Notes: a model not told the origin generated them from the sequence alone. A stretch of DNA of 64,000 bases from Pseudomonas sp. Root562 (GCF_001427125.1 NZ_LMGK01000021.1:86138-150137); one strand, 5' to 3'; positions 35,000 through 43,773 are shown, numbered from the stretch's first letter. A program made the numbers and translations.

Positions 35000-37324
35000 T
35001 CAGAAGTGGAAGTTGGTGCTCAGCAAAGCAGTACGGCCCGCCGCCTGGTTGGCGAAGTGAGTCGAGAACGCTTTGTCGTAGTAGGTTTCGTCGGTCAGGT
35101 TCTGCACGTTCAATTGCAGGTCGACGTTTTTGGTCAGCTTGTAGGCCGCCATCGCATCGTAGCGAACGTAGGAATCAACCATGGTGGTGTTGGCTGCGCT
35201 ACCGAACACGTCGTCGACATAGAATGCGCCGCCGCCGATGGTCAGCTTCGGCGTGACCTGGTAAGTCGTCCACAGGCTGGCGCTGTTTTTCGGTGTGTTC
35301 GGCAGTTCGTTGCCATTGTTGGCTCGGTTGGCCGGCATGTCGCCGCCATCGATTTGCTCGCTGTCCATGTAGGCGTAACCGGCGAAGACCTGCCATTTGT
35401 CGGTGAGCTTGCCAGTGGCCGACAGTTCGAAACCTTGAACCCGAGTTTTGCCGACGTTTTCGTACGTGGTGGTGTTGGTTTGCACCCGAGCGTTTTCTTT
35501 CTCGGTGCGGAAGATGTCAGCCGTCAGCGACAGACGATCGTTCAACAGATCCCACTTGGTACCGATTTCGTAGTTCTTGGTGGTCTCCGGCTCCATGTCG
35601 CTGGCGAGCAGGTTGCCATTGCGATCAGGCGTGCCACCCAGCGGGTTGCCGTCCTGGCCTTCGCCCAGGGTCGCGCCCGGTGGGGTGGCGGATGTTGCGT
35701 AGGACGCATAGATGCTGCCGTTTTCCGCCGGCTTGTAGACCACACCGAACTGACCGGTAACGAACTCGCTGACATCATCGCCCTTGGAGGTGGTGGTGCC
35801 GGCCGCGTTGTAGGTCTTGTAGTCGGTGTCGAAGTGGTCGTAGCGCAGGCCCATGTTCACCAGCCACTGCTCGGACAACGTCAAAGTGTCGAACACGTAG
35901 AGCGCGTAGGTTTTACCCGTAGTGTCGGTGCCGGCATAGTTGCGCGAGATCGCGCCGTTCCATGGGTCGCTCGGGTTCGGGCTGGACAGCGAGGTGCAGT
36001 TGTAACCGCTTGGCGCGCCGATCAGCGCGGGGCTGCAATTGGTGGTCGCTGCGGCAGTTCTTGGCGTGGTGTCGGTGTTGACGTTGTACGAGGACTTCTT
36101 GCTTTCTTCGCGGCTCAGCTCGATACCGGTGGCGAAGCTGTTCTTGAAGCCGGCGATGTAGACGTCGCCAAACAGGTCGGTCTGGTTGGTGGTGGTCTCG
36201 GTGTTGCTGACGCGGGTGTTCGCACGGCGCCAGACGCTGCCATTGTTGACGTTGCCCTTGCTGTCGTCCGGCTGGGTCAGGATGTAGTCCTGCATGCTGT
36301 TGCCATGACGCAGGGTGTTCTTGACCGTGAGCGCGTCGCTCAGGTCGTGCTCGATGGCAATGGTCGCCGTGTCGACGCGGGTCTTGCGGAAGTCGCGGTT
36401 GTCGAGGCCATAGAAGTTGCTGCTGTCGCCGCCGTCATCCGGTTTGTCCGGATTGGACTTGGTGCGCGCCGCCGAGCCTGCGGTCGGAATCGAATAAGGA
36501 ATGCCCGAGTCCGGCGTGTCGTTGCTTTCGAGGTGGTAGTAGTCGAGGTTGACCCGGGTGTCGGTGCCCAGGCCGAACGCCAGCGACGGCGCCACGCCCC
36601 AGCGATCGTAGTCGACGCTGTCACGGCCGGCGACGTTGCTCTCGTGGCTCATCAGGTTCAGACGGCCGGCGACGGTGTCGGAAAACTGATAGTTGCCGTC
36701 CATGGTGTAACGCTGGGTCTGGTCGGAGCCCCAGGTGAAACCACCGTCGAACGAGTCGCCCAGATGCGCTTTTTTGCTCACAAGGTTGATGCTGCCCCCG
36801 GCCGCGCCGCGGCCGCCGATGGCCGAGTTCGGGCCTTTGCTGACTTCGATCGACTCTACGGCGAAGATCTCGCGGCTCTGCGAACCGGTATCGCGCACGC
36901 CATCCAGATAGGTGTCGCCTTGGGCATCGAAACCACGAATGAACGGACGGTCGCCTTGCGGGTTGCCACCTTCACCGGCACCGAAGGTGATGCCGGGAAC
37001 GGTGCGCAACGCGTCCTGCATGTTCATCGCGCCCGTGTCCTTGAGGACTTGTTGCGGGATGACCGTGATCGAACGCGGAGTGTCAACCAGCGGCGCGGTG
37101 TACTTGGGTGAGGAGGCTTTTTCGACGTTGTAGGAAGTGTCGTCCTGGGCTTCACCTGTGATGGCCGTGGCACCGAGGGAAATCGTGTTGCCCGGCGCTT
37201 TCTCGTCGGTTTTTTCAGCCGCGAAAACCATGTGACCAGCGGAGCCGGCGGTGATTGCCACGCCAATTGCAGAAGCGAGCAAACGCGGTGAGCTGACCGG
37301 TAATTGTGGGTGTTGACGTGACAT
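35000..37324 (-). CDS. piuA: TonB-dependent siderophore receptor PiuA/Fiu type
   Basis: Outer-membrane ferric-catecholate receptor, 774 aa. Signal peptide in the first ~40 residues, plug domain (DTPRSITVIPQQVLKDTGA, then RGFDAQGDTYLDGVRD) and a C-terminal 22-strand barrel ending in Phe (STNFHF). PiuA receptors also admit siderophore-conjugated beta-lactams. I chose ATG 37324 (MSRQHPQL) over an upstream in-frame start at 37387 because the signal peptide starts there and a purine-rich SD (GGGGAGGGGA) precedes it. Candidate Fur box in the divergent promoter. Confidence 0.94.
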   Translation of the reverse strand: MSRQHPQLPVSSPRLLASAIGVAITAGSAGHMVFAAEKTDEKAPGNTISLGATAITGEAQDDTSYNVEKASSPKYTAPLVDTPRSITVIPQQVLKDTGAMNMQDALRTVPGITFGAGEGGNPQGDRPFIRGFDAQGDTYLDGVRDTGSQSREIFAVESIEVSKGPNSAIGGRGAAGGSINLVSKKAHLGDSFDGGFTWGSDQTQRYTMDGNYQFSDTVAGRLNLMSHESNVAGRDSVDYDRWGVAPSLAFGLGTDTRVNLDYYHLESNDTPDSGIPYSIPTAGSAARTKSNPDKPDDGGDSSNFYGLDNRDFRKTRVDTATIAIEHDLSDALTVKNTLRHGNSMQDYILTQPDDSKGNVNNGSVWRRANTRVSNTETTTNQTDLFGDVYIAGFKNSFATGIELSREESKKSSYNVNTDTTPRTAAATTNCSPALIGAPSGYNCTSLSSPNPSDPWNGAISRNYAGTDTTGKTYALYVFDTLTLSEQWLVNMGLRYDHFDTDYKTYNAAGTTTSKGDDVSEFVTGQFGVVYKPAENGSIYASYATSATPPGATLGEGQDGNPLGGTPDRNGNLLASDMEPETTKNYEIGTKWDLLNDRLSLTADIFRTEKENARVQTNTTTYENVGKTRVQGFELSATGKLTDKWQVFAGYAYMDSEQIDGGDMPANRANNGNELPNTPKNSASLWTTYQVTPKLTIGGGAFYVDDVFGSAANTTMVDSYVRYDAMAAYKLTKNVDLQLNVQNLTDETYYDKAFSTHFANQAAGRTALLSTNFHF

Positions 37325-37389
37325 TTTGATTCCCCTCCCCAAGGATTTGAGGCGGCGGAATATAGGGTAAACACGTATTTGTAGCAATT

Positions 37390-37408
37390 GCGAAATATTG
37401 CTATTCGC
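37390..37408 (-). promoter_or_regulatory. candidate Fur box
   Basis: 19-base site GCGAAATATTGCTATTCGC with inverted ends GCGAA/TTCGC in the 207-base piuA-piuC divergent gap. I count 10 of 19 matches to the classical Fur consensus on the minus strand. Placement fits iron repression of both directions. Confidence 0.5.
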
Positions 37409-37531
37409 ACTGAATTTACATTCTTTACAATTTGACCTTACGGTTTTTGCTGCTTCGTTCGTCTAGCGGGTTTTACACAGGCAATAAGAATCAATACCAT
37501 TGGCGTCCTTTTGCTTCCAGGTGTCTACGCC

Positions 37532-38212
37532 ATGCTGCTGCACATTCCAGGCTTGTTCGAAAAAGAAGAAGTGCAGCGCATCCGCGAGGCTCTGGAACAG
37601 GCTGATTGGGCCGACGGCAAGATCACCGCCGGTTACCAGTCGGCCAAGGCCAAGCACAATTTGCAATTGCCGGAAGGTCATCCGCTGGCCAAGGAGATTG
37701 GCGCGGCCATGCTGGAGCGACTGTGGAAAAACCCGCAGTTCATGTCAGCAGCACTTCCGCACAAGGTCTTTCCTCCGTTGCTGAACTGTTACACGGCCGG
37801 TGGCAGTTTCGATTTCCACATCGATAACGCCGTGCGCCAACCCAAGGGCAGCATCGAACGGGTACGCACTGACCTGTCGGCCACGCTGTTCTTCAGTGAG
37901 CCCGAGGACTACGACGGCGGCGAACTGGAAATCCAGGATACCTACGGCACCCAGCGTGTGAAGTTGCCCGCCGGCGACATGGTCCTGTACCCCGGCACCA
38001 GCCTGCACAAGGTCAACGCGGTGACGCGGGGTACGCGATACGCCTCGTTCTTCTGGACGCAGAGCCTGGTGCGTGAAGACAGCCAGCGGGCACTGTTGTT
38101 CGAGATGGACGGGGCGATCCGCGACCTGACCCGCGATGTGCCCGATCACCCATCGTTGATCCGCTTGACCGGCACTTATCACAATCTGTTGCGCCGCTGG
38201 GTCGAGGTGTAA
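37532..38212 (+). CDS. piuC: PKHD-type Fe(II)/2-oxoglutarate hydroxylase PiuC
   Basis: 226 aa cytosolic dioxygenase-fold protein. Iron ligands His96 and Asp98 (FDFHIDN) and His159 (SLHKV); 2-oxoglutarate Arg169. Conserved family motifs: ITAGYQSAKAKHNLQLP and LLNCYTAGG. Its substrate is unknown; genes of this family usually stand beside catecholate siderophore receptors, as here. A TTG start at 37511 would add seven residues; ATG 37532 gives the family start. Confidence 0.93.
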   Translation: MLLHIPGLFEKEEVQRIREALEQADWADGKITAGYQSAKAKHNLQLPEGHPLAKEIGAAMLERLWKNPQFMSAALPHKVFPPLLNCYTAGGSFDFHIDNAVRQPKGSIERVRTDLSATLFFSEPEDYDGGELEIQDTYGTQRVKLPAGDMVLYPGTSLHKVNAVTRGTRYASFFWTQSLVREDSQRALLFEMDGAIRDLTRDVPDHPSLIRLTGTYHNLLRRWVEV

Positions 38213-38971
38213 GTGGCGGATTTTCGTTTGCGCCGCGAGGAAGTCCTCGACGGTGACCAGCTTAAAACCATGCTCGAGGAAAGCCCGGCACGCGCTGCAC
38301 AGGCGATTTTGATCGCCGCGCGTGAGGGTGTGCTCGACGCTCAGGCCTTGCTCGGGCAAATTTTGCTGGATGGGCAAGGTATTGAGCAGGATCAGCCGCT
38401 GGCTGTGCGCTGGTTCGAGATCGCTGCCCAAGGCGGGCATTTGATGGCGCGCAACATGCTGGGTCGTTGTCATGAACACGGTTGGGGTTGCGTAGCCGAT
38501 GCGACGGTTGCTGCGGGGCATTATCGCCAGGCTGCCGAAGCCGGACTGGATTGGGCGATATACAACTATGCCAATCTGTTGGCGACCGGGCGTGGCGTGG
38601 CGGTGGATCAGCGGCAAGCCTTGAGTCTGTATCGCCAGGCAGCCGAACTGGGCCATGCGAAGTCGATGAATCTGTTGGGGCGTTATCTGGAGGAAGGCAA
38701 GTTTTGCCTCGCTGACCCACTCGCGGCGCGAAGCTGGTATCGACGCTCGGCGCTCGGCGGGGATTTTCGTGGGCAATTCAGTTATGCAGGGCTCCTGGCG
38801 GAAGAAGGACAAATCGGCGAGGCTCTGGAGTGGTTGCACAAGGCGTTGGCGGGAGGAAACAGCAATTTCCTGCGGGTGAGCGTTGTAGCCTTGTCGAGCG
38901 CAAGACATCCGCAGATTCGTGGGATGGCTGAAGTTTATCAACAGCGATTATCACAGTTGGTCACGTCGTAA
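38213..38971 (+). CDS. Sel1-repeat (TPR-like) protein
   Basis: 252 aa. About five Sel1-like repeats: ALLGQILLDGQGIEQDQPLAVRW-type units recur near residues 45, 80, 117, 153 and 188 with the A-x-x-x-L-G/N-x-x-x-x-x-G pattern. No signal peptide, so cytosolic; likely protein-protein interaction. GTG start directly after the piuC stop, so it is translated from the same message. P. aeruginosa has the equivalent gene after piuC, where its function in iron uptake is undefined. Confidence 0.88.
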   Translation: MADFRLRREEVLDGDQLKTMLEESPARAAQAILIAAREGVLDAQALLGQILLDGQGIEQDQPLAVRWFEIAAQGGHLMARNMLGRCHEHGWGCVADATVAAGHYRQAAEAGLDWAIYNYANLLATGRGVAVDQRQALSLYRQAAELGHAKSMNLLGRYLEEGKFCLADPLAARSWYRRSALGGDFRGQFSYAGLLAEEGQIGEALEWLHKALAGGNSNFLRVSVVALSSARHPQIRGMAEVYQQRLSQLVTS

Positions 38972-39231
38972 CAGCTTCGCTGTTCATTAATTAATAGAAA
39001 GCCCATATTAAAATCTCGCGCTGTAAAAGTTGGCGGGCGGGATGGTTGTTGCTGGTCTGGTTATTTTATTAATGTCTGCTGTCTTGAATTTTAATATTTT
39101 AAGACTTGTTGATTTGTTTCGTATCGCCTTAAGGTTGTTTTCACAGTATTGAAAAGTGTCGCCGGAAGCGGCGCTTGAATATTGTTGTTGTTAATTCTTT
39201 CTTAATACTCGACGAAGACAAGGAGTCTCTG

Positions 39232-41448
39232 ATGGAGTTGAAAACGAATAATGAACTGGTCGAAGCTGCCGCCAAAACACCCCAGGTGTTTGTGAATGCA
39301 TCGTTAGGTGTGGGTGAAGAGCATCACCGTGGAATGGGGATACAGTTGACCAAGGAACAGATCATCAGTCTCAAGAAGTATGAAACGTTAGGGCTTTCTC
39401 TTCCTGTTCGGCTGCAAGATGTAATTGCATACTTGAATTACGGCGCGGGTGATGAGGGGGGCAAGGGGCTGACGGCGAGTGATTTTTTATTTACATTCAC
39501 TTTGACCTATAACCATGCCAAGCGCTGGTCACCATTACGCCGGGACATAATGCTGACAGGCAACGAGCTGAAAATTTTTGCCGGCAGCATCCTCGGGACA
39601 GGTTACTCAATTGTAGAGGTGTATGAGGACCTCAAGATATCGAAATATCTGGAAGAATATAATATCAATACGCCGGAAGAGTATCTGAAACTGAAAATGA
39701 AAGTTCCAGGCCTCCCCAGTGATGAGGTGTCTCCCGGAGATGTAAACGAAATTCGAATCTACCTCAATGATCTGCTGTTCAAGGTCACGCAATGTCATCA
39801 AAGCGCCGAGTCGGTACGAACCAGACTGAACGAGTTTGGCCACGACATGCTCACGAAAGTGCTGCCGCAAATCAGGTTGCGACTTGAGTTTGTTAAGAAC
39901 AATACCTATGGGGCAGATATACAGGTTCTGCAGGATGAAATTGATCAGCGCTCAAAAGAGATTGAGGATCTCAACAAGCAATATGATCAGATGGTTCAAG
40001 AGGCAATCAAGGCAGCAGCGACCTTGAATGTTGGCGGTTTGATTCTCGGCATCTACCAGGGTGTCAAAGCTGAGCAGATACGCACTCAGCGTAACAAGCT
40101 TAAAGATTTGCAAAGAACCGCGAATCAATTGATGGCCAGCAAAAGCCAGACACTGAGCTCTTTGAACAGAGTGCGTGATGATCTGCAGAACCTGAGTTAC
40201 GTTGCGGTTGAAGCTGAAGTGGCGACTCAAAACCTTATGCTGGTATGGAATGCGTTGAGTAACTACATCGCGGCTTCCATGCAAGACGTTACCAAGCTGG
40301 ATGAAGCAACCTCCCTGAGACGATTCAAGAATCAGATACTCAGTATTGTCGAGCCTTGGGAGCAGATAAAAGTAGGTTCGGATCAGTTGCTCAGCGTGTT
40401 CGCAGAGGCTGATAAAGAATATGAGAGCAATCGTTTGGTTTTTGGGGAGGGGATGGCAATGCGTGGGTTGATTTATAGTGTGGATGTTCCGGTTTTTAAT
40501 GTGGTCAAGCTGCGTGGTCATAATGCTGAAGTGCAAGGGGCGAATACTTCTGCGCAAATGCTTTTCGAACAATTCGATTACTTGCCGGGCACTGTTGTTA
40601 CGATGAATAGCGTAGCGTTCAATATTAACAAGATTACATTTGAGCTGCGCAAGAATGCTCAGGACTTTACTCTTTTTCTTGAGCGTGCCGAGAAAAAGCT
40701 CAAAGGCTACCAGGCAGAATTGGTTAATCCGGAGGATGCGGATGAAGTACGGGAGGATATGGAGGTGGAACTCAATAACCTTTCCAATAAAGTCTGCGCA
40801 CATGCTGAGGATCTAAAAAGCATTCAAAGGGGTATTAGCATCCCGTATGATCGGGAGGCTCCTGAAGGATGGATTGTAGCGCTCACGCAGGATCGGATAT
40901 TCACGGAAGACCTCAAGATTAAAACCGAGGAAAAATTGGCCGAGCTGACTGAGCAGATGAAGTCGGTGTCCGAAGCGATTGACTTGATCGCCAAAGCTGG
41001 CGTCGAAAAAATTGGCGAAGAAGCTCAATTGTCACTTGAAAGTTTGAAAGCGTTGGGTTTGGCACCCCCGCAGGTCCAGGTTGCGTTATTTGCTGTTGAT
41101 ATGCTTAAGAAAATAATCTCGGGTATAGGTGAGGCTATTTCTTTTCTCAATATGGTGGCCGCGTATAACCGACTCGCCGAGAAGGCAACTGATTTGCGAG
41201 CGCACTCGCAAAAGTACGCCAGGCATATTCTCCAGATTGATGGGAAAATCACTCTGGTCAAGACATTGAACGAGGTGGATGACGGTCGTTCGAAATACGT
41301 AAATGAGTTTTCAAAGCTGAAGAATGATGTAGAAAAATTTTCTCGTGAGTTCAAGCAAGATGCTTCGATTTCCGTCGAAAAGCGAGCGGATAGTGCAGTG
41401 TCCAAAATAGCGGAAGTTGTCAAATACATGAAACCAGTTTATCAATAA
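39232..41448 (+). CDS. alpha-xenorhabdolysin-like pore-forming toxin, apparent XaxA-XaxB single-chain fusion
   Basis: 738 aa, almost entirely predicted alpha-helix, no signal peptide. Residues ~35-400 resemble the A subunit of the Xax/Yax binary toxins: LTKEQIISLKKYETLGLSLP, DVIAYLNY, a long coiled coil, and the hydrophobic hinge LNVGGLILGIYQGVKAEQI (about 265-283) of the kind these proteins bury in the foot. Residues ~410-738 look like a B subunit: paired coiled coils around VDMLKKIISGIGEAISFLNMV (about 622-642). Xax subunits are about 45 and 40 kDa, and 738 aa equals their sum. The family lyses insect haemocytes and animal cells. AAGGAG lies 6 bases before ATG 39232; TTG 39175 is less likely. 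The match is from recalled family features, not a search; the fusion is inference. GC is low (45% by hand count over 40381-40500). Confidence 0.7.
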   Translation: MELKTNNELVEAAAKTPQVFVNASLGVGEEHHRGMGIQLTKEQIISLKKYETLGLSLPVRLQDVIAYLNYGAGDEGGKGLTASDFLFTFTLTYNHAKRWSPLRRDIMLTGNELKIFAGSILGTGYSIVEVYEDLKISKYLEEYNINTPEEYLKLKMKVPGLPSDEVSPGDVNEIRIYLNDLLFKVTQCHQSAESVRTRLNEFGHDMLTKVLPQIRLRLEFVKNNTYGADIQVLQDEIDQRSKEIEDLNKQYDQMVQEAIKAAATLNVGGLILGIYQGVKAEQIRTQRNKLKDLQRTANQLMASKSQTLSSLNRVRDDLQNLSYVAVEAEVATQNLMLVWNALSNYIAASMQDVTKLDEATSLRRFKNQILSIVEPWEQIKVGSDQLLSVFAEADKEYESNRLVFGEGMAMRGLIYSVDVPVFNVVKLRGHNAEVQGANTSAQMLFEQFDYLPGTVVTMNSVAFNINKITFELRKNAQDFTLFLERAEKKLKGYQAELVNPEDADEVREDMEVELNNLSNKVCAHAEDLKSIQRGISIPYDREAPEGWIVALTQDRIFTEDLKIKTEEKLAELTEQMKSVSEAIDLIAKAGVEKIGEEAQLSLESLKALGLAPPQVQVALFAVDMLKKIISGIGEAISFLNMVAAYNRLAEKATDLRAHSQKYARHILQIDGKITLVKTLNEVDDGRSKYVNEFSKLKNDVEKFSREFKQDASISVEKRADSAVSKIAEVVKYMKPVYQ

Positions 41449-41458
41449 ACAGGATTTA

Positions 41459-41491
41459 GGGGGTGGTCATATGCCCATCCCCTTCAAATGA
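41459..41491 (+). promoter_or_regulatory. intergenic hairpin with six-codon leader reading frame
   Basis: GGGGGTGG (41459-41466) can pair with CCATCCCC (41475-41482; one G-T pair) around an 8-base loop. The same bases contain a Shine-Dalgarno-like AGGGGG and an ATG at 41471 that opens a frame of six codons (Met-Pro-Ile-Pro-Phe-Lys) whose TGA overlaps the ATG of the next gene. Translation of the leader would therefore deliver ribosomes to a start that otherwise lacks an SD. No experimental support. Confidence 0.45.
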
Positions 41492-42375
41492 TGAATATGA
41501 ATTCACAAGACTATGGTTTTACATCAGCGCAACGGCGCATTTTAAATCGATACAGCACTTTTCTAGGTTCTTTGTATCCGACCTTTGATCGTATATCGCT
41601 TATGCTTGAGCTTCGTAGAAAAAACGGCCATCAACTTGCCAGTCTGCCCAAGGACTCGCGGCTGGTGAATGCCCCGTTCAATGAGCGATATTTAAAGACC
41701 TTTTGGGGGCGTACCAGAGAAACTTTGCTTTTAGGCGAAGCTTTTTTTTCAGATCTCGACATATTCACTCGTGAATGTTTGGAGATGACCGGAAAAACCT
41801 CGCGGGATGAGCCCATTGATCAGGTGGATTTCAGGCAGTTCAGTTTATCCAGGTCCCCGACCTGGATGTTATTTCCGCCTACGAAGGTGCCAGATTTGAT
41901 TCATGAACTGGCTCTTCGATTCGATGAGCTAAGAATCGCGGTAGGAGAATTGAAATTTACGTTGGGAGAAGTATATGTAGAATCGTTTGGGTTGAGGTCG
42001 GTATTCACCACAGCCATGGAATATCGGTCCTGTAATTGCCATGCAACGCCAAAGGTTGCGCAGGCGTTATTCGGCGAGCCTGTGACTACTCCGGTCTGGG
42101 ACTTCAATTACTCTTCGAGGGACCCTTCAGTCAGCGCTGAAGAATATAAGGCAGATATTGCAGCGTTATTCACCGGGTTCGTTGCGGTGATCGCTCAGAT
42201 GCAGTTATTCATTGAGGAGCTTTATCGACGTATCCATGGGGTGTTCATTGAGCTGCTCCGGGCAAAGACGGCAGCGAGGCTCGGCGAATTAAACTTCAAG
42301 CTGGCCGGCACCCTGGAGGGCGCTGGTGAGTGCGTGAAGATGATGAACCACCTTGAGCTTTGGCTTCGTGAATGA
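41488..42375 (+). CDS. unrecognised protein downstream of the Xax-like toxin
   Basis: 295 aa from ATG 41488; Met codons at 41491 and 41497 are alternatives. Soluble-looking, mostly helical, no signal peptide or membrane segment. Landmarks: an N-terminal SAQRRILNRYSTFLGSLYP, WGRTRETLLLGEAFFSDLD in the middle, a CNCH cluster near residue 180 and a charged helical C terminus ending HLELWLRE. I recognise no family. It starts 39 bases after the toxin gene, with a possible coupled leader, and ends at a shared terminator, so it is probably part of the same system: a partner subunit, a chaperone or a protector. GC-poor like its neighbour. Confidence 0.85.
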   Translation: MMNMNSQDYGFTSAQRRILNRYSTFLGSLYPTFDRISLMLELRRKNGHQLASLPKDSRLVNAPFNERYLKTFWGRTRETLLLGEAFFSDLDIFTRECLEMTGKTSRDEPIDQVDFRQFSLSRSPTWMLFPPTKVPDLIHELALRFDELRIAVGELKFTLGEVYVESFGLRSVFTTAMEYRSCNCHATPKVAQALFGEPVTTPVWDFNYSSRDPSVSAEEYKADIAALFTGFVAVIAQMQLFIEELYRRIHGVFIELLRAKTAARLGELNFKLAGTLEGAGECVKMMNHLELWLRE

Positions 42376-42378
42376 AAA

Positions 42379-42407
42379 AAAAGCCCATAAAATTTATGGG
42401 CTTTTTT
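42379..42407. terminator. bidirectional terminator between the toxin operon and speC
   Basis: AAGCCCATAAA/TTTATGGGCTT stem flanked by A and T runs on both sides, so it can stop both convergent transcripts. A second imperfect palindrome TCCTGAA...TTCAGGA (42423-42451) lies just beyond it on the speC side. Confidence 0.85.
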
Positions 42408-42467
42408 AATGGAGTTGTCTCGTCCTGAACACGGGTTACCCTGTTTCAGGACCAGAGAGGATGCCTA

Positions 42468-43631
42468 TCAAACGTAAAACGATTTCAGCGGCGGAAAGCC
42501 ATTGAACTCAACGGCGCTGTAACTGGTGGTGTAGGCACCGGTCGACAACCAGTACAGGCGATCACCGATGGCCAGGTTCAGCGGCAGGCCGTACTTGTAG
42601 TTTTCGTACATGATGTCGGCGCTGTCGCAAGTCGGGCCGGCGATGACCACTTCTTCCATCTCGCCTTTCTTTTCGGTCCAGATCGGGAACTTGATGGCTT
42701 CGTCCATGGTTTCGATCAGGCCGGAGAACTTGCCCACGTCGGTATATACCCAGCGCTCAACCGCAGTGCGGGACTTGCGCGCGACCAATACCACTTCACT
42801 GACCAGGATACCGGCGTTGGCGATCAGCGAGCGGCCGGGTTCGAGGATGATTTCCGGCAGGTCATCACCGAAGTCTTCCTTGAGGAAACGGATGATTTCT
42901 TCAGCGTAGGTTTCCAGGCTGTTGGTGCGGGTGATGTAGTTGGCCGGGAAGCCGCCGCCCATGTTGATCAGCTTCAGTTCGATGCCGTCTTCTTCTTTCA
43001 GACGCTCGAAGATTACTTTGACCTTGGCGATAGCCGCGTCCCAGACGCTGATGTCGCGCTGTTGCGAACCGACGTGGAAGGAGATGCCGTAGGGCACCAG
43101 GCCGAGGTCACGGGCGAGGATCAGCAGGTCCATGGCCATGTCGGTCTGGCAGCCGAATTTGCGCGACAATGGCCAGTCGGCGGTGGTCGAGCCTTCGGTG
43201 AGAATACGTACATAGACTTTCGAACCCGGCGCTGCTTTGGCGATGTTGCGCAGGTCGGCTTCGGAGTCGGTAGCGAACAGACGTACGCCCTTCTCGTAGA
43301 AGTAGCGGATGTCCCTGGATTTCTTGATGGTGTTGCCGTAGCTGATCTGGTCGGCGCTGACGCCGCGGCTCATCACTTTGTCCAGCTCGTAGATCGAGGC
43401 GATGTCGAAGCTCGAGCCTTTCTCTTTGAGCAGGTCGATGATTTCCACGGCCGGGTTGGCCTTGACCGCGTAGTAGACCTTGGCGAATTCGAAACCGGCG
43501 CGCAGGTCGTCATAGGCCTGGCTGATCATCGCGGTGTCGATCACCACGAACGGGGTTTCTTGCTTGTCGGCGAACGCCTTCATTTTCTGAAAGGTTTCGC
43601 GCGCAAAATAGTCTTCGACCTGGATCGACAT
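42468..43631 (-). CDS. speC: ornithine decarboxylase (alanine-racemase-fold type)
   Basis: Makes putrescine from ornithine; PLP enzyme of decarboxylase group IV. 387 aa, the size of the P. aeruginosa SpeC. PLP lysine Lys57 in YYAVKANP; HVGSQ and GGGFP phosphate/substrate loops; EPGRSL; catalytic Cys in GPTCDSADIMYE near residue 325. An in-frame start at 43652 would add seven residues; ATG 43631 preceded by AGGAGT is better. Lysine or diaminopimelate-type activity is less likely, but some relatives use both ornithine and lysine. Confidence 0.93.
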   Translation of the reverse strand: MSIQVEDYFARETFQKMKAFADKQETPFVVIDTAMISQAYDDLRAGFEFAKVYYAVKANPAVEIIDLLKEKGSSFDIASIYELDKVMSRGVSADQISYGNTIKKSRDIRYFYEKGVRLFATDSEADLRNIAKAAPGSKVYVRILTEGSTTADWPLSRKFGCQTDMAMDLLILARDLGLVPYGISFHVGSQQRDISVWDAAIAKVKVIFERLKEEDGIELKLINMGGGFPANYITRTNSLETYAEEIIRFLKEDFGDDLPEIILEPGRSLIANAGILVSEVVLVARKSRTAVERWVYTDVGKFSGLIETMDEAIKFPIWTEKKGEMEEVVIAGPTCDSADIMYENYKYGLPLNLAIGDRLYWLSTGAYTTSYSAVEFNGFPPLKSFYV

Positions 43632-43737
43632 ACTTGGGACTCCTAGTGGCAAACGTCGTTAATCAATGGGTGCAAATGAACGTCCTCCGTATCCCCACTT
43701 TGGTTCGCCTACTTCCCAAGGCATGTCGCCGAAAGCA

Positions 43738-43773
43738 AAAAGGCCATGGGAAGTGCAGCTTTCCCTTGGCCTT
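43738..43773. promoter_or_regulatory. large hairpin upstream of speC
   Basis: AAAAGGCCATGGGAA and TTTCCCTTGGCCTT form a long near-perfect stem with a 7-base loop, about 105 bases upstream of the speC start. It could be a structured 5' leader or a terminator; on the + strand nothing transcribes toward it. The rest of 43632-44157 shows no credible gene; very short open frames there have no SD. Confidence 0.45.

Noticed and set aside
34850..37111. Large + strand frame opposite piuA
   Set aside because: Shadow of the TonB receptor; no SD, and it starts in the REPIN.
39175..39231. TTG 39175 as toxin start
   Set aside because: The 19 extra residues have no SD before them, while ATG 39232 has AAGGAG at ideal spacing.
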